The position numbers and the translations under genes were made by a program. Of a stretch of 64,000 bases of DNA, positions 12,191 to 26,629 are shown one piece after another. The stretch covers positions 62,001 through 126,000 of the forward strand of contig JACTAT010000357.1 in the NCBI GenBank assembly GCA_014526335.1, read 5' to 3'. Positions within the stretch are counted from its first letter, which is position 1, and each line of letters starts with the position of its first letter. This DNA comes from Chrysaora quinquecirrha. Its lineage: Eukaryota; Cnidaria; Scyphozoa; Semaeostomeae; Pelagiidae. The notes under the pieces are model-generated. The model made no database searches and was not told where the DNA came from. It saw nothing but the letters and a program-made list of their open reading frames with translations.

Positions 12191-12559
12191 CATGCCATCG
12201 TACTTTATACAGCCAACGAGTTTTGGTTTTACATATTCTCTGATAATGCCTATGGGAATATGTCTTTCCTTTCTAGGTAACAGTTGAATTTTAATAGACA
12301 AATTCTGCAATAACTGTTCAGAAAAAATGGAAAACTCAAACAAAGGATGCTCCTTGACGTGGTGTTTGAGCTTATGAACTGATGCACCCGGGAATTAAAA
12401 ATTTCGACACTGCCAACAGATATTTTCACTTTCGGAATGAAAAATGGCATTTGCATATAACTTAGTTTCTCTCCACTGATTTGAATTTGTTCATTTGTTT
12501 TAAGACATAGGTATATAGCTACCAATTCTGCTTCTAAAAGGTTGTCCCAATAAATAGCA
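12191..12559. other. No feature seen
   Basis: A 91-codon open frame on the minus strand (12525-12250) has no recognisable motif and mixed composition. It is not called as a gene. Confidence 0.4.
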
Positions 12560-12880
12560 GACTAGCTTTTTACCTTGATGCCCGCAATACGGGCGAGGTT
12601 TTTACCTTGACACCTGCGATGCGGCTGTGATTTTTTACCTAGACAACTGCCATTCCAACGCATATAGGTACAAGATTAGCCTTGGAAAGACAAGATTCTT
12701 TCTTCCAAAATTTCGTGTCTAGCACTACAGTCACGTGACCTCCAGTGTGTAGGATTATGTGATGTGATGTCTCAAAAAAATTCTGAACTTTGGCTAGAGT
12801 TCGGGGAGGTTAGTCCTCCTTCCCACAACCTCCCCAGACTATAGCGAAAGTTCAGATTTTTTTTGAAATATCTCTTTCTG
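12560..12880. repeat. Foldback element D, copy 1
   Basis: An inverted repeat with arms of about 40 bases lies at 12772-12875: TCTGAACTTTGGCTAGAGT on one side and ACTATAGCGAAAGTTCAGA on the other, bounded by A-runs and T-runs. The preceding 200 bases ('ttaccttgacgcccgc'-type words, 'ggaaagacaagattctt', 'cacgtgacctcca') match 50300-50480, which precedes a similar but different hairpin. It behaves like a small foldback or MITE family. Confidence 0.7.
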
Positions 12881-12905
12881 CTTCTGGTTTTGCCAATTGA
12901 CTCTT

Positions 12906-13376
12906 TCAATTGTGTTTCCTCATCTTTCCTTTCATTAAATTTTCCATAATTATTTTCTTGCTTCTCCACCTGTTCTTCACATGCTGCTTTTTGCTTCTCT
13001 TCTTTTCCTTCATCAACTTCTTCACCAATATCTGCTTTATCTTTTCTCTCTTCTTCAAATTCTGTTCTCTGCTCCTGTACTTTTTCTTTCTCATTTCCAA
13101 CAACTCCACCTCCAATTTCTCAGAAATGACCTCGTCGAAACTCTTCCAAATCTCATCGTTTCTCTTCTTTTCCTCTTCCAAAACCTTCAATTTTCTATCC
13201 ATTTTGATCATATCCGTCTCGATTTCTTTCAATAGTTTTCCAATTGTATATTCGCTTTTTAAAAATTTTGCCTTGTGCAATCTTATGCCCGTCTCCCACC
13301 TTTCTTTGGTGATGTGATGGTGATGCGATTGTGATGTGTGATTTTTCCCACAGAAAACATGTGTACTGTACTCCAA
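12906..13376 (-). CDS. Hypothetical coiled-coil ORF
   Basis: A 156-codon minus-strand frame, strongly biased to Lys, Glu, Arg and Met after about residue 60, with long uninterrupted helical heptad-like runs. Such a composition can arise from a real coiled-coil protein or from purine-rich simple sequence (the minus strand is GAA/AAG-rich). Overlapping frames are also open, which favours the second explanation. No homology-type motif is visible. Confidence 0.2.
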   Translation of the reverse strand: MEYSTHVFCGKNHTSQSHHHHITKERWETGIRLHKAKFLKSEYTIGKLLKEIETDMIKMDRKLKVLEEEKKRNDEIWKSFDEVISEKLEVELLEMRKKKYRSREQNLKKREKIKQILVKKLMKEKKRSKKQHVKNRWRSKKIIMENLMKGKMRKHN

Positions 13377-13580
13377 CTTTTCGCAATTATTATTTCATTT
13401 TTATTCCTTTATTTACACTGTTGGCATGAAAAATAGCTAAAATGTACAGTAAAATTTACAATACAGCTAATAAAAGCCAACATATATCATCACTGCATAT
13501 TGTCTTCCAATTTTAGCTTTTAATCTGATTACGATGTGTGATTTCTCCCCGATCAACATGTGTACTGTACACAATGCATA
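13335..13580. repeat. Dispersed repeat C, copy 2
   Basis: Direct-orientation match to 7760-8010, with 'gtgtgatttttcccacag', 'tgtactgtactccaac', 'atcatcactgc' and 'tgtgatttctc' in order. A poly-G run of about 12 follows. A 5.5-kb interval separates the copies. Confidence 0.65.
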
Positions 13581-13659
13581 CCTTCCCGGAAGGGGGGGGG
13601 GGATTCCATTAAGAGGGTCAGTCAGTTTGAAGGAATGTAGTTTTGTTTGACAGCCATCA

Positions 13660-15790
13660 ACTGTTCATTCAACAACAAGCTTCCCTCTGTCTTCCATAAA
13701 GCCATATTTCTCCTCTGAGATCTCTGGTCTAGTTTTGTTCCTTGCTCATAGTAAAATAACTCTAAGAAGCTTTGCAACATGACTCATTAAACTGATTGTG
13801 TGGTGTAACTCACATTCCGTTGCTCCTGTCTTTTTTGGTAGTGCAATGAAAATTTATTTTGATAACTCCTCTGCAACCGTCCCTGCATTATAAACTTTGT
13901 TTGCATAATTTGTTATTTCTCAATTCCAAATTCTTTAAGCGCAATAATCATTTCAACGGCTATTTGGTCAGCTCCAGTAGCCCTCCCTTGTTTCATTCGG
14001 CTAATTGCACGTTTGACTTCACTTTGTAGGATTTGCGGTCCTTTCAAGTTTTTTGTTATTTCAATTCACACCCCTCTTTCCTCATCATCACATAATTCAC
14101 TTATGTACTCTTCCCATCTATTGAGTATTCCTTCTTTATCCATAATAATGTTGCCATCGTTTCCTTTTATACACCCATTAGATGTACATTTCTTAGGTTT
14201 TGACAAGTTTTTTACTTTTTCATGTATAAGCTGTGGGTTCTTCTGCGATAACAGCTCTATTTCTTTGCATTTCTCATTAAATAACTTCTACTTTGCTGCT
14301 ATGCATTTTTTCGGTATCATTTTATCCATGTGTTTATATTTTGGGTCTTGGCATTGTTTGGCTATTCTCCTGACATCCATCAGGTCTAAAATTTCCGTTG
14401 TCATCCATTTCTGTTTAGCTTTTTGTTCTTTTGTTGGAATGGTTTCTTTTGCAGATTCTGTTATTATTTCACTCATTTGTTGCCAATAGACATTTACATC
14501 TTCTGCTTCTTGCAAACCTCCAAATCTTTTCCTAACTGCTATATTGTAATTTTCTTGAATATCTTTGTTGTACGCAAATATTTCAAATTGATATCTTGGT
14601 ATCGTCTTGCTTTTTTTTAATTTCTTTAATTTAATTTCCATCCATAAATCCAAGAGAGAACGATCACTGCCACAGTCTGCTCCTGGATAACATTTAACCT
14701 CTGTGACAGCATTCCTATACATTTTATTGATTGTGACATAATCAATTTGATTCTTCACATTTCCTCCTGGGCTCTTCCACTTCCATGATCACCTGAAATG
14801 CTGCTGAAACCAAGTATTCAATATTATTTGATCATTTTCTTTGCACCATTCGATCCACTTTTCACGTCTTTCATTCCTTTCACCAAGGCCATGAAATCCT
14901 ATAATAAATATCGTCATATTTTCCTTTACCAACTTTAGTATTAATGTCACCCATAACAAATATGATTTATTGTGATTTACATTGTTTCTTTGCTTGATGA
15001 AATTGCTCATAAACAACTTCAATGTCTTGTTCTGAAAATTCTGTCCTTGGTGCATAAACTTGTATAATACAGATACTGAAAGGTCTTCCTTGTATCTTGG
15101 CTACTAAAATTCTATCGGATATTGCCCAGCAATCTAACAAAGCTCCAGCTACTTCTTTGCTTAAAACTAACCCTACACCTCTTGAATGGCTATCCCCTCC
15201 AGAGTAAATAAAAGTAGTATCTTCATCTTTGATCTTGCCTGCACCTTTCCATCTAACCTCACTTAGTCCTAGTATATCGATCTTTAAAACGTGTTTGTTC
15301 TCGTTGTACATTGACTAATTTCCCTTTTTGAAAGAGAGTTCTGACATTCCAAGTTGCTATCTTTAACATCTCTTTGTTGCTAACAGTCACTGACTGACGA
15401 TCTGGGTCCACCTGTTAAGTATGGAACAACCTACCAGGCAAGGAATCCCCCCATCGGAAAGCACCCCCTTAACGCCGTTATTGTTATTCTTTATAAAACT
15501 GACCATGATTATTCTTGGGTAAAATTAGCGGTGAGGTCCCCAATTCTCTTCCACGGCAGTACCTAGCTTACTAAGGCTTGTGATCCTTGCCGTTGTCAAA
15601 AGTTTGATCATCCGCCAAGCATCTTAGAGTGCCACCAAAAAATATATGCCAGAACTCATATCCATCACCCTGCTCCAAACGGCTTCCTGGTATCCCTGAT
15701 ATGGGGAGCTAAGGGGTCGCTCACACTTGCTCATGGTGCTACCCAAGACTCATGGAGGTGGAGATGCCCTATGGTCTCCTTAATAGTGAC
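13660..15790 (-). pseudogene. RTE-type LINE, endonuclease and start of reverse transcriptase
   Basis: Minus-strand order: a conserved 5' leader (15790-15420), then TWNVRTLFQKGKL and DILGLSEVRWKG of an apurinic-type endonuclease (15350-14967), DSHSRGVGLVL, KNQIDYVTINK and GADCGSDRSLL (near 14690), a linker with W(M)TTEILDLM, then RT block one (GRATGADQIAVEMI, PKKTGATECELHHTISLMSH, near 13990-13780) and RPEISEEKYGFMED (near 13700). The endonuclease SDH motif reads SDR, so the catalytic His is lost. Several frame changes separate the pieces. The copy stops inside the RT palm, so it is 3'-truncated, the opposite of ordinary 5' truncation. The family matches the RTE clade often annotated as craniofacial development protein 2-like. 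Confidence 0.8.
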
Positions 15791-15939
15791 AGTGAAAACT
15801 ATCACTATCCCAGTACCCAAAATCAGTGAAAACTATCATTATCCCACTATTCCCCACTAGAGAATCTTTTGGTTTTGCCATCGCAGATGCTTTCAGTGAA
15901 GGTGCTGGGAAAGTATTTTCCTCTGCCTCAGAAAATCAT

Positions 15940-16930
15940 CAAGTGAATAGTCTTTGAGTTGTACAAAACTTCAAAATTGCGATGAATAGCCGAATCATTT
16001 TGGGCATACTTAAAAGCTTTTTTCGTCTGACACTCCTCAGAGTATGAACGTCAGAAACAGACCGAAACAATAGACTAAGGCGGAATTTATAACCAGATGC
16101 GGCTCGAAATGCACCAATCAGAAAGAACGAAAAGCTGAATTGGCATTGTGTTTTAAACACCAATCAGCTGGTTGGATACAGCGGGAGGACCAATGAATTA
16201 TTTGAAGAGTCCAAGTGAGAAAACGAACTCTTTCTGTCTACACAGAACCGGCCGGTTTTGATGTAGACAGATTCCAAAACCCCTAAGTGAAACAAAGATC
16301 TGGCTTTGCCAATGATTCTGAAAAAATCCTCGCTGTAATTTTCCGCACAAATCGGGTTATCGAGTAGATGTTGTCCTATGGCAGAATCATGTTTAAGACT
16401 AGGTTGTTGTTTAGACCCACGGGATGGTTGCTCTCTTTGCCGAAAATTATGCAGACGAATGTTAGTAGGGACATGCTGCTTTATCCTATCACCTAATCTC
16501 TGGGAAGTACAACCTACGTACCTGGCATCACACAGGCACGAGAATTCATAAATGACCAAACTTTTTTGTGTGGTAGGTACGCAATCCTTTTGAATGGATG
16601 GTAGAACTTTCCGAGTGCCAAAAACTAACTGAGGGTTGGCAGCAGCGAAGCACTTAGTAATGGCCTTTTTAATTTGACTTTCGAATCGCAATGAGACGTT
16701 TCCTATTCAAGGCATTTTTAGGTAAACAGGGCACTTTTGCGTACCATACTTTTTATCAGCCGATAAACTTGCGATCTTCTTGCGAAAACAATCCGAAATG
16801 ACATCCTTAGGGTAACCATTTTCAATGAGAATAGACCGTATTTTATCCAATTCCGAATCAAGCCAAGATTTAACAATTTTGGACAATTTAACGCTATTAG
16901 TACATATATTAACACTGGAAATTAAACTTT
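15940..16930 (-). pseudogene. Penelope-like element, C-terminal GIY-YIG part
   Basis: Coding similarity runs 16925-16164 on the minus strand: LDKIRSILIENGYPKDVI, CPVYLKMP, LRFESQIKKAI, and then the GIY-YIG endonuclease core (YEFSCLCDARYVGCTSQRL, DRIKQHVP). Penelope elements join an RT to this nuclease; only the region after the RT remains. A TGA interrupts the conserved KMP(W)IGNVS position near 16708-16712. The 3' flank to 15940 may be 3' untranslated sequence; it resembles 30003-30060, suggesting a second, shorter copy there. Confidence 0.8.
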
Positions 16931-18375
16931 TACCATGGTAAAGTTGTTTTTCAACAACTATTAATTTGTATTTGAAAATGAATTGTTGAAATATTGAAAT
17001 TGTTATTTCCTATACTATATTTCTAATTTCATTTATCATTATGAATTTTTAATAATGAATTGAATACAAAAAGTAACAAAATCAATCAAAATTGATGATA
17101 TAAAAATTAAAAGTGTTACACAATCCTTATAAATGTATTATTAATTTATAATGACATTGAAAAATCAATAAATTCAGACTCATTTAAGAATTACTTTAAT
17201 ATTTTTAGCCTTCAGCTTTACTAAAATGGTGAATGAAGTGGTCATTTATTTGTAATATCTATGTACTCTTCTATAAATTTGAAAACAATTTGGATTACTT
17301 AATATTTACATATGAACCGATGTAATAACAATATGTGTACATATTTCTTCAATCTTTTAACATGCCTTTTAAAAGGAATTCATTAAAGAATGAACCTCAC
17401 AAAGTTTACATAATCATGAGTGACTCATTCAAAACATTCTAATGACATTTAAAGGACTATTTCAGTTAAAATTTAGCTGTGACTACTATTCCCGCAGAGA
17501 ACTCAAAAGATGTACACTGAGAAATCGTACACTATGAAGACATTTCTCTTTGATTCTTTATCACTAATTTCCGAGAATCGATTTTTGCAGCGATTTGTCT
17601 GGAGGTAGTCTGATTGAAGATGACCGTCGCGTATTAATCAATTATTCATGTATTTAATTATATATTCTATTAGGATTTTTTACTGCTGCTACTGTAGCTG
17701 TAGCTGCAAAAAGGATTTCTATTCTGAATGAGATACTTAAGTACTACAGAATCGTCAATCTTGTTTATGAGCAATAATGTTTAAGTACTCGAAAAGATTT
17801 GTATAATAATCTGATCCTAGTGACGATACAGAATTAATATTTAGTATATCCATTTAGTGTAAGTAATAATTCTATTAAATTGACAGAGAAGAATGAATCT
17901 CAAATTATGATAGCCAAGACTGATGTCATGATGCTGATAAATCTTACTATTCATCTAAATCAGACCTAGCATAACCTGAATATAACAGACAATCAAGATT
18001 CAATCATGTAGACTTGATAATAACCTTATCATTGACATGATAGGCTTAATTTTCATATTAGTCAGGACTCTTGCCATTCGTAATGTCTGTTAGAGATTTG
18101 CAATACAAGACCTCAGTGGGTTGCTATTGCATGGCAACGCATTCGATTTACATGTATTGTAGATTGCTATAAGAAATTGCTACTTTGAATATGTGACTGC
18201 GATACAGCAGATTGATTTGTGATGGAGCAATAGGATTTTTTATATATTGATTAGATGAAATGACATATGAATGAAATTTTGAACCAGATATACTTCCACT
18301 AATGGTAATTCATCATAATTGTTGACAAAATTGAATCACCAATTATATGTCATAATGGTTTGACATTCAGCTAAA
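16931..18375. other. Very AT-rich interval without genes
   Basis: Dense stops in all frames, no repeat structure beyond short A/T runs, and one GCTGCTACTGTAGCTGTAGC word near 17684. I see no feature to annotate. Confidence 0.5.
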
Positions 18376-19440
18376 GAAATCGTCATCAAGATATTCCGGA
18401 AAATCGTCCTCTACAGCAGATTCCTCCCCTTCTACAGTTTTGTTCTTTCAAGGTTCTCTTCATCAAAATTGATGAGAAGCTCGGTGATATCTTCAGGATA
18501 GCAAAGATCGCTTCATATGACACATCCATACTCATCCCAACCGCGATGTACAGCATCGTCAAGATTAAGCATTGAGGAATTCACCTTTCGAAAAATAAAG
18601 GCAACGTAATTTCCCCACATTAGATGCAACTGCAGGTTAGAACTGCAGAATAGTAAGACGCTAAGATCAAGAATTTTTCCTTCCTTTTCAAAATTTTCAA
18701 CAAACAGCTTGTATTGTAGGGCACCAACTGACCCAACTCTTTGGTTGCCATATAATCTACAAACTCTCTCTGTTGGCAAAGTTGATTTGAAGGATATGCC
18801 ATGTTGCCTAACTCGCAAAATATGTCAACGTAGTCAGCTCGCCTCGGTATTGTTTCCAGACGACTGTCCTCCCCTTTTCAAAAAAACTTGATACATAAGC
18901 ATTACCAGAGAAGGCGTGCATTCCGATGATTGCTTTCTTTTGCTCATCTTGATGGTAGCGTAGATGTTGTAATATCGATTATCTTTCTATTTTTGTCTGT
19001 TCCATTGTCGATAAGGACTTGAACACCCCAAAAATTATGCGCCAAGAAAGGAACCAGAATATCTATATCACATGAGGGCGACCTTACCATGACGGTGTCT
19101 CCTGGAGTTCCAGTAGAAGCTTGAACTAAAGCAATCAATTTAGTGTCAGCTTCTTCTTCGTGATAACTTGCCAGCTCATATTGAAGTTTCTTCAGCAGTA
19201 ATCTTCTTGCATTGAGACTTATTTGAAAACAATAGGACTTTTTTTCAAAGATCTTCTTTTCCCTCGTTGATTGCTTGTTCTATAAGGTTGAAGAAAGTCC
19301 TCCTATATCAAAATCTTCGGGTCTTTCATAGAGGCACCATAAAGCTTGCTCTTTACAGTCTTCTGTACTGCACCATCAGTTGTGCTTAGAGGAATAGATT
19401 GGAGCTAGTCCTTTTCAGATTAATTCCTGATTCATGCTTA
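18376..19440 (-). pseudogene. PIN/XPG-like multi-copy protein, broken copy 2
   Basis: The minus strand reads SYHEEEADTKLIALVQ, then DTVMVRSPSCDIDILVPF, LIDNGTDKNRKIIDITT, a HAFSGN-type block in a shifted frame, CRLYGNQRVGSVGALQYKLF, and a C-terminal NLDDAVHRGWDEYGCVI. The acidic EEADT and DIDIL motifs are those of copy 1 (8968-11524) in equivalent order. Frames change several times and stops are frequent. An inverted partner lies at 19490-19860. Confidence 0.55.
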
Positions 19441-19489
19441 CTAGAATCGGTAATGAGGAGTCATAAAATGTCCCTCTTTGATATCGGAT

Positions 19490-19860
19490 GAGCTGACAAG
19501 TGGTAACGAAGAGGCCGACACTAAATTGATTGCTTTAGTCCAAGCTACAAGTGTAACTCCAGGAGACGCCGTCATGGTAAGGTCGCCCTCAGGTGATATA
19601 GATATTCTGGTTCTTTTCTTGGCGCATAATTTTTGAGGTGTTCAAGTCCTTATCGACAATGGAACTGACTAAAATAGAAAGATAATCGATATTACAACAT
19701 CTACGCTACCATCAAGATGAGCAAAAGAAAGCAATCATCGGAATGCACGTTTCTCATCAATTTTGATGAAGAGAACCATGAAAGAACAAAACTGTAGAAG
19801 GGGAGGAATTTGCTGTAGAGGACGATTTTGCGGAATATCTTGATGATGATTTCTTTTAAT
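19490..19860 (+). pseudogene. PIN/XPG-like multi-copy protein, broken copy 3 (inverted)
   Basis: Plus-strand sequence reads NEEADTKLIALVQ, DAVMVRSPSGDIDILVLF and LIDNGTD, then skips directly to the terminal 'atcaattttgatgaagag' part. It is the reverse complement of 18912-19147 plus 18376-18490, with about 0.4 kb missing between them. The arms form an imperfect inverted repeat around 19150-19510. Confidence 0.6.
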
Positions 19861-20103
19861 TTATCTTATTTGACTTTTTTTATGTATTAAAAGTTAAGTT
19901 CTGGCCCGACGTAGCTATGCTAGATATAGGTGAATGAGTCGTAAGCAGGCTTACAATAAATCTAGCGTAGAGTGCTATGGCTTGCAACAGTATCCCCTTA
20001 AAAATATTACAAACGACTTCATGATATTATCACTGCTAATTTCGAGAACGAAAACGAGGCCCTGCTGTCGCATTCATACCTCAGTAACCAAAAACATCTT
20101 CTC

Positions 20104-20631
20104 TTGTGTATTAAGGACCCATTTAAACAAAATCGGTATCACTGGAGTCAAACTTTGTGCATTTCATTGTACCACACTACGGCGTCGGAGTTTGCTGTGG
20201 CTAAACGTCGCAAACGGAACTTCGAATACCAAAACGAGGCCGAAGTTCCCGGAAATGGCCTGTATAACATTCATATTCGGAATCAGCATCCCCAAATTGA
20301 CCAAACTAAAGTGGTCTTGTTTATTTCGCCTTTGGGGGACGATAGCCACCCTTCACCGCCTGGTCTAAAGTGTTTTCAAACCCAGCCTACAACAAATATG
20401 CATGGGTTGAAGCTGCAGATGCAGAATTTATTTTTCTTAAATGACTGTCAGTTGTCAAAAGACATGATTGCCTGGAAAAAGTTATTGTTATTGCTTGAAG
20501 AACAGCCAGTGCATTTCCCTACTCCAAAGAACCATTTTTCAAAAGACAAGAATGAGATGATGGATGCACGCTGGAGAGTTTTTGAAGTTTCCCATCAGAT
20601 TCAAGCAGATGAACAAAAGTATTTCACATAG
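20104..20631 (+). CDS. Unrecognised ORF, possible transposon relic
   Basis: A 175-codon frame with ordinary amino-acid composition. The last third is hydrophilic (KLLLLLEEQPVHFPTPKNHF, DARWRVFEVSHQIQADEQK) and looks more protein-like than the first part. An overlapping 144-codon frame starts at 19934. No domain is recognised, and the neighbours are broken transposons. It may be the far end of the PIN/XPG-like unit just upstream. Confidence 0.25.
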   Translation: MCIKDPFKQNRYHWSQTLCISLYHTTASEFAVAKRRKRNFEYQNEAEVPGNGLYNIHIRNQHPQIDQTKVVLFISPLGDDSHPSPPGLKCFQTQPTTNMHGLKLQMQNLFFLNDCQLSKDMIAWKKLLLLLEEQPVHFPTPKNHFSKDKNEMMDARWRVFEVSHQIQADEQKYFT

Positions 20632-20867
20632 ATTTGTATACAAAACCAGTCTTACGCTTAGTGATACACATAGTGTTACGTGTAGTGTTACGCAGTGACA
20701 TTGGTTTTTGACGTTAATTAGCTCTGCAGTTGGTTTTCACAACTTCAAGATACTTCCACTGGTAATTATCCAATGATTCAATGGCTGTAACATAGAAGAC
20801 CAGTAATATAGGACATTACTTGACTGTTTGACAAACCTTATTAAGCACCAAGTTAATATTTTGTTTG

Positions 20868-21085
20868 CAGTCTCTTGTTTTTTAAAACCATATCAATTCC
20901 TCTTAGCATTGAGTCAATAATCTCTGCACTGTAGCCAAGAATGATTCCCTTCACTCTACTCCGAAACTGCTCAAATGTCTCTTTTAAAATTTTTTGTTCC
21001 ACAGTGTCTTCGTTCACTTATTCCCCGATATTATGGAATGCATTTTCAATGGGCTTGAAGTCGGGATTTCTGTCAAATATCTAAG
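20868..21085 (-). pseudogene. Tc1/mariner transposase C-terminal remnant
   Basis: The minus strand encodes DRNPDFKPIENAFHNIGE, a stop, then VNEDTVEQKILKETFEQFRS and a helical tail ending IDMVLKNK. The PDFxPIENxFH motif holds the third catalytic position region of Tc1-like DDE/D transposases. Only about 70 codons remain, with an in-frame TAA near 21024. Confidence 0.7.
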
Positions 21086-21234
21086 AAAACTTAGGGATAA
21101 AAATTTAAACTAGAAATGTCATATCAAAATGGTGAATCAAAAAACTGCTAAAGCCACAGTTACTCTTGCCAAACTGAGACATTTTGTACCACAAATTGTA
21201 CTGAGAAATCTTTACTTTGCCTTCATTGCTCCAC

Positions 21235-22195
21235 TACCGTGGCTGACATGAACAACATTTATTTTCTTTCCAAAATTTCAAAAAGAAAATAAAAAATCCG
21301 CGGTAAAGTTCGTGGCTGCCAAAAATCTTCTGCGGCCCCACAGAATTTTACCCGGCGGAGATTTTTACCGCTTGTTTTTTTCCACAATATTTTGGATTAC
21401 GGGCAGCCACGGATTTACAGTTATTTTCAATTGGAAATTGAATATCCGCGCTAGAAAACGCGTCCGAACAAAATTTAGAGCGGCCGCGCTTCCTTCAGTT
21501 GTGATTTGGAATTCTTTATTGACAAAGTCCTGAGTGTGGTCAGTAAATTACACACACTCGTTGCACAGCAATTAATATACGTTACATACAGTATATTAAA
21601 AGAGAAACACTAGAATCTTCTATTGTTATTCTATTGTGCTAAAATATAACATAATATACTGTATAAACATGAGACTCGTTTTTTACAACACTTAGGGGAC
21701 AAAAGTATTGCAACGGTTGACCTAAAATGGCGGCCAACAGTAGCCATAGGTGATAGGCCCAACAACACAAAATATACATAACAAAGCCTCTTCACGACTC
21801 AGGGTCTTTACCCAACTTGATTTAGGTGGGAAAATGTTCACAATTTCATTGACTTTCATTAAGAATAAAATAAAACGACTTATTTGTTGCTTCTTGTGGA
21901 AAATAGTGAAAAACTTTGAAGCAGTGCCTTCCAGATTTTGAGCGAAATATTTCAAGACTTGACAAAATATTCTTTAACGTCGAACACGAGGAAACAGGTG
22001 AGAGTTGACGGACCAGAAAAAAGACATGGTCAAAAGAATACTTTGCCTCGAGATTTTTGAAAGACAAATCCTCGGGGTCATAAAATTCTGCACGGCCACA
22101 GAAGATTTTAGGCAGCCGTCATTTTACTGCGGATTTTTTATTTTCTTTTTGAAATTTTGGAAAGAAAATAAATGTTGCCCGTATCAGCCATGGTA
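21235..22195. mobile_element. Non-autonomous TIR element, 961 bp
   Basis: The ends are inverted copies of about 115-120 bases: TACCGTGGCTGA at the left and its near-complement TCAGCCATGGTA at the right, both continuing through 'catttattttctttccaaaa', the K-rich A/T block and the CTTCTGYGGCC block. A 6-bp direct duplication CTCCAC flanks it (21229-21234 and 22196-22201). The interior holds no credible coding region. The superfamily is not assigned. Confidence 0.7.
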
Positions 22196-22503
22196 CTCCA
22201 CAGATAAACTATGATCTTATTAACTGGGGATCGTGTGATGCCCTCTATAATAAATACTATGCATCAAAGTCTTAACGAAGCTCTGAGAATAATGAACTTT
22301 GAAAACTATGATTACAGTGCTGATCACATATATAAGAAATTTGGTATCCAAAAATTTGTGGACTGCTTTAAGTTTGATTGCCCTTCTTTCATGTAAAACA
22401 TTCACAGAGGCAACCATTTGCAATGTTGTCCTTTAAATGAGTTCCGTGCATTTTTCCTTTGTCTCTCCTCATCTAAATATCACGTTTTCTGTTCTTCTGG
22501 TGA

Positions 22504-23003
22504 NNNNNNNNNNNNNNNNNNNNNNNNNNNNNNNNNNNNNNNNNNNNNNNNNNNNNNNNNNNNNNNNNNNNNNNNNNNNNNNNNNNNNNNNNNNNNNNNN
22601 NNNNNNNNNNNNNNNNNNNNNNNNNNNNNNNNNNNNNNNNNNNNNNNNNNNNNNNNNNNNNNNNNNNNNNNNNNNNNNNNNNNNNNNNNNNNNNNNNNNN
22701 NNNNNNNNNNNNNNNNNNNNNNNNNNNNNNNNNNNNNNNNNNNNNNNNNNNNNNNNNNNNNNNNNNNNNNNNNNNNNNNNNNNNNNNNNNNNNNNNNNNN
22801 NNNNNNNNNNNNNNNNNNNNNNNNNNNNNNNNNNNNNNNNNNNNNNNNNNNNNNNNNNNNNNNNNNNNNNNNNNNNNNNNNNNNNNNNNNNNNNNNNNNN
22901 NNNNNNNNNNNNNNNNNNNNNNNNNNNNNNNNNNNNNNNNNNNNNNNNNNNNNNNNNNNNNNNNNNNNNNNNNNNNNNNNNNNNNNNNNNNNNNNNNNNN
23001 NNN
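22504..23003. other. Assembly gap of 500 N
   Basis: Exactly 500 unknown bases, a size commonly used as a placeholder. It lies downstream (minus strand) of the visible CDKL2-like exons and could hide later exons. Confidence 0.98.
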
Positions 23004-26515
<3,512 letters not shown>

Positions 26516-26516
26516 C

Positions 26517-26625
26517 ACACGTTTTTTTTTAAATAAATCTGGCTCGGGGCCTAGTTCTAAGATTTCTTAATTTTTGGCCAATTTTATTTAAAAGTTTCTT
26601 AATTAAATGGAAATAAATTGCTGTA
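26517..26625. repeat. MITE family E, copy 1 (partial)
   Basis: The sequence 'acacacgtttttttt', 'aaataaatctgg', 'cctagttcta' followed by AGATTTCTTAAT and AAAGTTTCTTAAT parallels 31350-31480 and 63455-63580. The right end is not clear. The inner word differs from the other copies (ATTTC where they have GTTCC or GTTGC). Confidence 0.5.
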
Positions 26626-26629
26626 AAAA

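Noticed and set aside
12910..13317. Plus-strand Phe/Leu-rich frame resembling a membrane protein
   Set aside because: It is the complement of a GAA/AAG-rich simple stretch; hydrophobicity follows from T/C-rich codons.
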